A DNA stretch of 20,485 nt from positions 1 to 20,485 of the forward strand of contig CACZAK010000084.1 of the NCBI GenBank assembly GCA_902779075.1. The letters run 5' to 3'. This DNA is from an uncultured bacterium. Lineage in GTDB: Bacteria; Verrucomicrobiota; Kiritimatiellia; RFP12; UBA1067. The position numbers and the translations under genes are program-made. Under the pieces are notes generated by a model, which saw only the letters and a list, made by a program, of their open reading frames with translations, did no database searches and had not been told where the DNA came from. Of this stretch, positions 14,505-20,485 are shown one piece after another (the stretch's first letter is position 1; each line of letters begins with the position of its first letter).

Positions 14505-15899
14505 CTACCTCTTTGCCGTGGTTTCACCGTCCTTCTGCGAGACGCTTTCCTTCACCTTGACCTCGATGCCCAGGAGGGATGGTTTGAGGGTGACTTCGTT
14601 GGCCGCGATCTGGGACATTCCGAAGAGCGAGGCGATCTCCTCGCCCTGCTCGGCCGTGAATCTGTCGTAGGGCGTCTTGTTCCCGAGGCCCTTGCGGACG
14701 TAGGAGTTGACGTGCGACATCATCAGCGAGACGTCGTCCTGGGTGAGGCCGTCGAACGACGTGGGCTCCGTGTAGGCCGTGCCCTTGGGCAGGACGAGTC
14801 GGATGAATTCGTGGTTGCGCTCGGCGTGTGCCTTCTCGTAGGAGGCGTACGCGTTGCAGTAGAACACGAAGGTGAGCCTGCTGTCGTCGTCGTCGAGCTC
14901 GATTCCCAGGGGATTGGTGAACTCGCTCCCGTTGTCCGTCAGGATGACGGGGAATAGCCTGGAGAACACCTCCCGCCACCCGTCCTCCCCGTAGCGTTCC
15001 CTGAGCACTTCGCGGATGCGCCCGAACACCTCCAGGACGCACTCGCTGGTCTTGGCGTCCATGAGGAACGCGAGCGCGAAGTTGAAGGGGTTGAAGGTGA
15101 GCGTCAGGAGCACCTTGCCGCCCTTGACGCCCTCGACCGTGTCCATCTCGACGACGCGCACGCCCGGGTTCTTCTCGATGAAGTCGATGTAGTCCTCCCG
15201 CGTCCTGCCGACCCGGCACGTCTTGTCGACCCTGTGCTCCACGCTCTTGCCCTTGCGCGGCCTGAGCATGCACGCTCTCGGCAGGTCGCCGCGCTTCGTC
15301 GACAGCAGCCCGCCGTTGATGTAACGGTAGACCGTCTTCTCGGAGACGGTGAACTTGTCGGGGTTCGACGCCATGGCCGCGTGGACGCTCTGGCCCTTCG
15401 CGGCGAAGTCGCGCAGCAGGGCGTCGAATGCGAGCAGTTCTCCCTCGGTGACGTTGGCGCCGGTGCGGGACTCCGAGAGGATTGTCTCGTAGTTCTCCTG
15501 TGCCTTCGCGTGGAGGTAGTACCTCTTGCGCAGGACGCACTTGCGCTCGTCCGTGCAGCCGTTGCAGACATACGGGGACCTGTCCAGCCTCTCGCACCTC
15601 TGCTCGACGAACGCGGGGCAGTGCGAGTTGCACTGGCGGCAGAACTTGCACAGCCTGTTTCCGTCGTAGAGGCAGTGGGCGCAGACATGGCGCTTTTCGC
15701 ACTCCATCCTGAACGCGCACCTGTTCGTGACGCGGTAGGCCGCGCCCTTGTCGGATTCCACCGCGCGGGCTTTGACCTCGCGTATGATCGTGGTCACGGG
15801 ACGAGCCAGCGTCTTTGCTATTTCGTACACCGTCTTGCCGGCTCTGAGCATCGACTCAATTACGAGGCGTTCCTCGTCCGACAACCTCGGTTTCTTCAT
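14505..15899 (-). CDS. IS30-family transposase with cysteine-rich insert
   Basis: The 464-residue protein has an N-terminal helix-turn-helix (LSDEERLVIESMLRAGKTVY and EIAKTLARPVTTIIREV), then about a dozen cysteines between residues 61 and 121 in CxxC-type spacing, probably zinc-binding. A DDE catalytic core follows: Asp253 (VVEMDTVEG), Asp322 (ILTDNGSEF) and Glu360 (EKAHAERNHEFIRLVLPKG, equivalent to the NENTNGLIR motif of IS30). All three catalytic residues are present and the length is normal for this subgroup, so it may be active. On the minus strand GAAAGGA lies upstream of the ATG with about 11 bases between them, supporting the start. Confidence 0.9.
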   Translation of the reverse strand: MKKPRLSDEERLVIESMLRAGKTVYEIAKTLARPVTTIIREVKARAVESDKGAAYRVTNRCAFRMECEKRHVCAHCLYDGNRLCKFCRQCNSHCPAFVEQRCERLDRSPYVCNGCTDERKCVLRKRYYLHAKAQENYETILSESRTGANVTEGELLAFDALLRDFAAKGQSVHAAMASNPDKFTVSEKTVYRYINGGLLSTKRGDLPRACMLRPRKGKSVEHRVDKTCRVGRTREDYIDFIEKNPGVRVVEMDTVEGVKGGKVLLTLTFNPFNFALAFLMDAKTSECVLEVFGRIREVLRERYGEDGWREVFSRLFPVILTDNGSEFTNPLGIELDDDDSRLTFVFYCNAYASYEKAHAERNHEFIRLVLPKGTAYTEPTSFDGLTQDDVSLMMSHVNSYVRKGLGNKTPYDRFTAEQGEEIASLFGMSQIAANEVTLKPSLLGIEVKVKESVSQKDGETTAKR

Positions 15900-15989
15900 T
15901 TGTTCATACTTCCTTTCTTGTTAACCCGCCCGCGCACCGTACGGGGCGGAGAAGAGGAGTATGATACATGTTTCTTAAACTAAATGCGA

Positions 15990-16009
15990 CCTTCCCCCAT
16001 GGGGGAAGG
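15990..16009. repeat. Perfect 20-base palindrome
   Basis: CCTTCCCCCATGGGGGAAGG is its own reverse complement. There is no T-run after it on either strand, so it is not a standard rho-independent terminator. It could be a protein-binding site or a structured end of the IS. Confidence 0.6.
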
Positions 16010-16089
16010 GAATGTTTCCCCTCTTCTTCCCCCATTGCCATGTCCCGTTCACCTTGGGAACTATTCAATGCGACTATACGCTCACTCTC

Positions 16090-16112
16090 CTTAGGAACAA
16101 GTAAATGCAACC
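16090..16112 (+). repeat. Direct repeat motif, right copy and candidate IS30 right end
   Basis: AGGAACAAGTAAATGCAACC repeats the motif at 14439-14461 in the same orientation, about 1650 bases away, bracketing the transposase gene. Its first part also partly matches the inverse of the candidate left IS end at 14340. Confidence 0.45.
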
Positions 16113-16170
16113 ACTCTAGTCTCATTTACTCTGGGAAGAGACATTCCAATGAAATACTTCATTTTCACCC

Positions 16171-16199
16171 TTGCGCCCAGAGCAAGATTTTGGCATAAT
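16171..16199 (+). promoter_or_regulatory. Candidate promoter for the large secreted protein
   Basis: TTGCGC (16171-16176), 17 bases, then CATAAT (16194-16199) preceded by TGG, giving an extended -10. Transcription would start near 16206, leaving an untranslated leader of about 165 bases. Confidence 0.4.
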
Positions 16200-16205
16200 T
16201 GACGC

Positions 16206-16369
16206 GCTAAACCCTTCAGCCGTGCAGAGGCGTTTCTGCGGGTTTCGTCAAGCCGCGTGGCTTGGCTCGCGAATGGCGCGGAAGAGGGGATTTTGCAATT
16301 ACCTCTGAATTTAAAGGTTCTATAGCAAATTTTTGACACGATATTCAACAACCGACTAAGGATAAAACG
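16206..16369 (+). promoter_or_regulatory. Long structured 5' leader of the large secreted protein
   Basis: It contains a hairpin with stem CAAGCC/GGCTTG (16249-16254, 16259-16264) and a weaker one around GCAGA/TCTGC (16224-16239). It ends with TAAGGA (16357-16362), seven bases before ATG 16370. No known riboswitch is recognised and no gene fits here. Confidence 0.3.
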
Positions 16370-19300
16370 ATGAAAAGAATACTGACGGCGATTATAGGTT
16401 CCGTGGCGTCTGCAGTTGCATGTGCGGCGATCACGGTTTCGGACGCAAGCGGACTCGACTCAATCACGCTTACGTTTGACGCGGCGGAAAGCCCGCGTGA
16501 ACTGTGGTGCGCGTGGGGTGACGCGGACATGGGCGACGGATTCGCGGACTGGGCGCATTCCGAGCGTGTCGCGATCATCGAAGCATCAGCGACGACGCTG
16601 ACGACGGCGATTCCCAACGACGCACGCCGGGCCGCGTACGCGCGCTACTTCCTCTTCGCGGGCGGCGCATCGTATCCGTGCGAGTTCATCCGCTCCACCG
16701 GGACGCAGGGCATCGACACCGGGTACTGTCCGACGCCGAGGAGCGCGATATCGATTGATCTGCTCCTGGAGGACTACCTCACGGTCCAGACGCGGGCGTT
16801 CAGCTCGTATGGCACGGAGTCAATGATCACGGTGTACGTCAACGGAAACGGCGGCTGGTCGTGGGCTTGGATTGACGGCACGAGCGGCAACTGGACGCCA
16901 TGCTACATCTCCGCCAAGGACAAGCGCACGGTCATCACGCTCGACGGCGAAAACGACCGCGTTTCGATCTCAGTGGACGGAAATCTCGTCCACTCGACCA
17001 ACATCACCGCTTACGTCGCCGCCGACAAGCGCACCAAGTCTTCGGACAGAGGAATCTCCCTGCTCGTGCTGAAAAACCGCAACGATTCGCTTACCAATTA
17101 CGCCCAGGCGCGCCTTTACGGTGCGACCTTCGACGAGGCGGGCGTCCGCCAGCATACGTACGTCCCCTACGTTTCAGAGGGTACGGCCGGCGTGTACGAC
17201 ACCGTCGTCGGTACATTCATCGGCAACAACCTGGGGACGGGCGAATTCATTCCGTGCGGACGCGGCGGGGACGTGTCAGGCGCAGAGGCGAGCGCGGCCC
17301 TTGACCTCGCGGCGGTGCGCGGCGGCCCGCTTGATGTCGAAACGGTTTACATCAACGTGGCGAAGACATACACGGAGGTTTTCGACGGCCCTGCGACGAT
17401 CGACTACAGGATCGTGAAAGTGGGCGAGGGAACGCTCGTGATGGACGGAACCCGCACGTTCAACCAGGACGTCATCATTTCCAATGGCGTCATTCGCGCG
17501 AACTGGGCGACGAGCGGACTCTCGGGCACGCATCTCGGAATCTGCAACACCGGGTCCAACAGCGGCTACTGCTACTTCCAGGAGACGGGCAGCTCGTTCA
17601 CGGCGACGCCGGGGGACAGCGGTCCCGGAACGGTGGAGCTGCACGGCTACGCGGGTATCGTTCCGTACGAGCAAGACATCACCGTCAACCTCGGTGGCGA
17701 CGGGCGGATGCTCACGTGCTACTCGGGCGGTTTCTACGCCAACCACTTCATTTTGTCGCACAGCAGTTCGCAACGCAACGCCACGTTCGTGAACGGCATC
17801 GACTTCGCGGGCAACGCCTTCGAGTCCAAGGAAATCGACGGCGGCGGCACGGGAATCTACACCGGCTGCATCACGAATTCGGCGGCATCCAACCATGCCT
17901 GGAACTTCTACAGCGGCAAAACCGTCATTGTGGGTACGCGCGGAACAGCCAACGAGCGCGTGGACTTCTACGGTTACCGTATCGTCAATCACTCGGCGTC
18001 GCTCGTAATCTCCAACGCGACCATCCGCATGTACAACGACGTGATCAACGGAAATTCGTCGAGCGAACTTGCGTACACCACGTTCGTGAATTGTGACCGG
18101 GCTTCAACGGAAGGATACACGTACAGCGCGGGAAAGGCGGATGGCGTGCTGACTATCGACGGTGGCACGTACACGGGGCCCAGTCACCTTCGCGTTGGTA
18201 ACCCCTCTGGTGACCGCGAGGGAACCCTCATAGTCACGAACGACGCAGTAGTGACTTTTGCCGGTACGATGGGCATCTACACGAACAGCACGTACAGGCA
18301 GTATGGCGGTACGGTCAAGCTGAGTAAAATGGAGATGATCGCCGGTCTTGCAGAGCTTTACGACGGCAGTCTGACGTTTACGGGAAACAACGCCAAAATC
18401 GGCATGGTGCCGAACGAGAAAATCACGCAATTTGCGATGTACGGCGGTTCCCTCTACATCAACGACGGCCAGCAGTCCAAGATTGGCAGTGGCGGCGACG
18501 GCTGGTTCAGGCAGATGGGTGGAACGGTATCCGTGCCGTCGTACTTTGGAGTCGGGCATACAGTCGGCGCGTATGGACGGCTGGACGTCCACGGCGGAAC
18601 GTTCACGCACCGCAACGAGAACTACGTCCGTCTCGGCGAGAATGGTACGGGCGTGGTGTCCGTGGCGAACGGCGGCGTATTCACGGACATGGCGTCCGGG
18701 TCACCAATGACCCGTAGCGCAGGATCGAAGGGCACGGTGATCCTCTCGCCTGACGGCACGTTCGAAACAACCCGGCTTTATCCGGACAATACGACGGCCG
18801 AAAGCAGCGTCGTGTTCAACGGCGGTACGTTCAGGCCGCGGACGAACAGCCAGGCGACCGACTTCCTCGCCACGACCCTCACCCGCGTCACGGTGTCCCC
18901 GTATGGTGGCGCGATCGACACGGCCGGCAGGGGCGACTTCACGCTGAACAGGGCGCTCGGCCCGACGACGGACGCAGGCGACCTGTGCGAGGCGCTGGCG
19001 CATCGGTGGAGCTTCGACGGCGGTTCGCTCGTTGACAGCGTCGGCGGCCTCACGGCGGCCGTAAGCGGCTCGATCGACCAGGAGGACGGCGCGATACGAC
19101 TTAAGGGAACGGGCTGGAACACGAGCAGCGTCAACCTCGGCACGACGCTTCTCCCGACGGATGGACGCGGCGCGACCATCGAGGTCTGGGTGACGCCGCT
19201 TGCCTACAAGAGCTGGGCGCGCGTGATCGCCTTCGGTTCGGAATCCGGTGCCTCCAAATACATCTACCTCTCGTTCAATGGCGGCGGGGAGAACAAGCCG

Positions 19301-20218
19301 TTCCATTTCCGCATCAACGGCAGCGGTTCGGACGAGTACGCGAAGAATACGGCCATAAAGCCGGGGCGCACCTACCATGTGGCGGTGGTGCTCGACCCGC
19401 TGCCGAACGGCAGATTCCTCAATACGGTGTACATACACGACGCGAACACCGGCGAGCTGCTTGAGACGGTCCAGGAGGCGTCGAACGTCGGCTGGACTCC
19501 CGCCGAGCTCCAGTGGGAGAACGGCTGCTGGCTCGGACACTCCAACAGCACCTCGAACTCCGACCCGGATGCCCGCTACCACGAGGTGCGCATCCACCAC
19601 CGCCCGATGACGGCGGAGCAGGTGGCGGCGAGCTGTGCGGCGGGACCCGACGTCGTATACTACTTCCGCAAGAAGGGCGCGGGAACGCTCACGATGACCG
19701 GCGCGAATACGTATGCCGTCGGCACGGCGGTGGACGGCGGCACGCTGAAGCTCGCAGGCGGCGCGGCGCTGCCCGCGACGGAGATGTGGGCGGGCGCGGG
19801 CGCGACGCTCGACCTGAACGGAACCTCGCAGACGGCGAAGGAGCTTGGCGGCTTCGGCACGGTGAAGGGCGGCACGCTCGCTGTCACGGGGACGATCCAG
19901 CCCGGCGGCAGGGACGCCGTCGGCACGCTCACCGTCGATGGCACGGCTCTTACCTCAGGAACGCTCGTCATAGACGTGGCGGCGGACGGGACCTGCGACA
20001 AGCTTGTCGCCACGGGTACGCTCAATCTATCCAACCTCAACCTTGTGCTAGAAGGAGCGGAGTTGGACAAGGGCAAGCGGTACGAAATCGCCACCGCCGC
20101 TTCTGTGACGGGCGCGTTCGACAGCGCAACCCTGCCAGAGAGTCGCTGGCATGTTTCCGCCCACGGAACAAAGGTCACGCTGACGTCCGTGAGGGGCACG
20201 GTTGTGATAGTCCGCTGA
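16370..20218 (+). CDS. Large secreted beta-helix / LamG surface protein with autotransporter-associated repeats
   Basis: The 1282-residue product starts with a signal peptide (MKRILTAIIGSVASAVACAA). Residues about 105-290 form a concanavalin-like domain with the signature RSTGTQGIDTGYCP and the closing YVPYVSEGTAGVYDTVVGTF. Residues 330-860 are Gly/Thr-rich beta-strand repeats of a beta-helix, with VKVGEGTLVMDGTRTF and many VSNGG/LxIDGGTY-like turns. A LamG domain follows (about 878-1085, from HRWSFDGGSLVDSVGG to RYHEVRIHHRPM). The end has autotransporter-associated repeats (PF12951-like; GAGTLTMTGANTY, GGTLKLAGGAAL). There is no beta-barrel translocator, so it is not a complete type V autotransporter; export and anchoring are unknown. 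It probably binds glycans or surfaces. The likely same-operon gene begins 35 bases downstream. Confidence 0.8.
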   Translation: MKRILTAIIGSVASAVACAAITVSDASGLDSITLTFDAAESPRELWCAWGDADMGDGFADWAHSERVAIIEASATTLTTAIPNDARRAAYARYFLFAGGASYPCEFIRSTGTQGIDTGYCPTPRSAISIDLLLEDYLTVQTRAFSSYGTESMITVYVNGNGGWSWAWIDGTSGNWTPCYISAKDKRTVITLDGENDRVSISVDGNLVHSTNITAYVAADKRTKSSDRGISLLVLKNRNDSLTNYAQARLYGATFDEAGVRQHTYVPYVSEGTAGVYDTVVGTFIGNNLGTGEFIPCGRGGDVSGAEASAALDLAAVRGGPLDVETVYINVAKTYTEVFDGPATIDYRIVKVGEGTLVMDGTRTFNQDVIISNGVIRANWATSGLSGTHLGICNTGSNSGYCYFQETGSSFTATPGDSGPGTVELHGYAGIVPYEQDITVNLGGDGRMLTCYSGGFYANHFILSHSSSQRNATFVNGIDFAGNAFESKEIDGGGTGIYTGCITNSAASNHAWNFYSGKTVIVGTRGTANERVDFYGYRIVNHSASLVISNATIRMYNDVINGNSSSELAYTTFVNCDRASTEGYTYSAGKADGVLTIDGGTYTGPSHLRVGNPSGDREGTLIVTNDAVVTFAGTMGIYTNSTYRQYGGTVKLSKMEMIAGLAELYDGSLTFTGNNAKIGMVPNEKITQFAMYGGSLYINDGQQSKIGSGGDGWFRQMGGTVSVPSYFGVGHTVGAYGRLDVHGGTFTHRNENYVRLGENGTGVVSVANGGVFTDMASGSPMTRSAGSKGTVILSPDGTFETTRLYPDNTTAESSVVFNGGTFRPRTNSQATDFLATTLTRVTVSPYGGAIDTAGRGDFTLNRALGPTTDAGDLCEALAHRWSFDGGSLVDSVGGLTAAVSGSIDQEDGAIRLKGTGWNTSSVNLGTTLLPTDGRGATIEVWVTPLAYKSWARVIAFGSESGASKYIYLSFNGGGENKPFHFRINGSGSDEYAKNTAIKPGRTYHVAVVLDPLPNGRFLNTVYIHDANTGELLETVQEASNVGWTPAELQWENGCWLGHSNSTSNSDPDARYHEVRIHHRPMTAEQVAASCAAGPDVVYYFRKKGAGTLTMTGANTYAVGTAVDGGTLKLAGGAALPATEMWAGAGATLDLNGTSQTAKELGGFGTVKGGTLAVTGTIQPGGRDAVGTLTVDGTALTSGTLVIDVAADGTCDKLVATGTLNLSNLNLVLEGAELDKGKRYEIATAASVTGAFDSATLPESRWHVSAHGTKVTLTSVRGTVVIVR

Positions 20219-20253
20219 ACATTCTACTAAACAGTACAAGAAGAAAAACGAAC

Positions 20254-20485
20254 ATGAAATCATGTCCAATCTTCGCCGCGCTTGTGGCCTCCGTCCTCAT
20301 GGCATCTGCGTCCGCCGCGCAGTTCCAGATGGACCGTTCGGTGATGGGCGAGAAGTACTGGAGAATCTGGAATGAAAAGGAGCAGGCGAGGATCGATGCC
20401 GACATAGAGGCGAACCGAAAGGCGGACATGACGGTCGAGGTCGGCGCGCCTGATGGGACAGAGGTCCGCTACGAGCAGATTTCCC
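20254..20485 (+). CDS. N-terminus of a secreted enzyme, probably GH10-type (cut by window end)
   Basis: Seventy-seven codons are present. A signal peptide (CPIFAALVASVLMASASAA) is followed by FQMDRSVMGEKYWRIWNEKE, then ARIDADIEANRKADMTVEVG and a beta-strand segment ending VRYEQIS. This N-terminal pattern (an I-x-x-x-RKAD helix, then a small beta domain with VRxEQxxHxFxFG) precedes the barrel in many GH10 xylanase-like proteins of related bacteria. The catalytic part lies outside the window, so the family call is tentative. The ribosome-binding site is weak, and the 35-base gap from the upstream gene suggests co-transcription. Confidence 0.5.
   Translation, partial: MKSCPIFAALVASVLMASASAAQFQMDRSVMGEKYWRIWNEKEQARIDADIEANRKADMTVEVGAPDGTEVRYEQIS

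Larger units (their letters stand above)
14340..16100 (-). mobile_element. IS30-family insertion sequence (boundaries tentative)
   Basis: The IS30 transposase gene on the minus strand defines the element. TTGTTCCGAAA at 14340-14350 interrupts a REP unit and is a candidate left end. CTTAGGAACAA at 16090-16100 matches its reverse complement at 9 of 11 positions and is a candidate right end. A perfect inverse copy, TTTCGGAACAA, also occurs inside at 14439-14449, so a shorter element is possible. The remaining half of the interrupted REP and a target duplication were not found on the right, suggesting rearrangement after insertion. Confidence 0.5.
15900..16170. other. Non-coding region right of the IS30 transposase
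   Basis: No credible gene is visible. The stretch holds a GC-rich stem (CCGCCC/GGGCGG around 15926-15950), a perfect 20-base palindrome at 15990-16009, and three copies of a motif ending AATGCGACC or similar (15981, 16067, 16103). It is less GC-rich than the flanking genes. Confidence 0.5.

Noticed and set aside
15990..16009. Perfect palindrome as a rho-independent terminator
   Set aside because: No T-run follows on either strand and the spacing to any gene end is wrong.
16370..20218. Classical type V autotransporter
   Set aside because: The C-terminus has no 12-strand barrel domain; only the passenger-type repeats are present.

Overview
The window looks like part of a GC-rich genome of a polysaccharide-degrading, Gram-negative gut or sediment anaerobe. 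The best guess is the PVC superphylum, Kiritimatiellota or Lentisphaerota. The basis is the gene content: secreted glycosidase-like proteins without SusC/SusD, a very large secreted protein with autotransporter-type beta-strand repeats and LamG-like domains, an AAA-ATPase/PD-(D/E)XK protein typical of gut anaerobes, and fragments of a REP-associated tyrosine transposase (RAYT). No rRNA, tRNA or CRISPR array was seen, so the taxonomy is inference.

Layout. (1) 1-7116: a cassette-like region. Three deletion derivatives of one RAYT-type element (1-75, 2862-3014, 3563-3764) separate a DUF5703/GH95-like glycosidase (164-2845), an AT-rich orphan membrane-protein gene (3033-3560) and a tandem-domain FAD oxidoreductase (3778-7116). 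The two elements whose left halves are visible carry an extended -10 promoter and the first 18-26 codons of the transposase. They now act, at least formally, as a promoter plus leader ORF coupled to the next gene. (2) 7117-9915: an AAA-ATPase-like gene with a strong, apparently leaderless promoter, then a secreted GH99-like (WbsX-type) protein. (3) 9968-11658: a decayed autotransporter-like gene with at least five lesions, with a truncated endonuclease/exonuclease/phosphatase (EEP) domain lodged inside it. (4) 11731-13434: a secreted GH2 glycosidase. (5) 13435-14337: GTAG-type REP hairpins flanking a DUF4160 (frameshifted)/DUF2442 pair. (6) 14340-16100: an IS30-family element, transposase on the minus strand, with a repeated motif at and beyond its ends. 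(7) 16370-20218: a 1282-residue secreted beta-helix/LamG protein, followed at 20254 by the start of a probable GH10-type secreted enzyme cut by the window edge.

Together the intact genes suggest extracellular or periplasmic breakdown of complex plant or host glycans: GH95-like, GH99-like, GH2, a probable GH10-like protein, an oxidoreductase with a discoidin-like carbohydrate-binding insert, and a large adhesive surface protein. The surrounding DNA is heavily reworked by RAYT/REP and IS30 elements. The most novel-looking signal is the family of RAYT-derived mini-elements that sit as boundaries and portable promoter/leader units in front of accessory genes.
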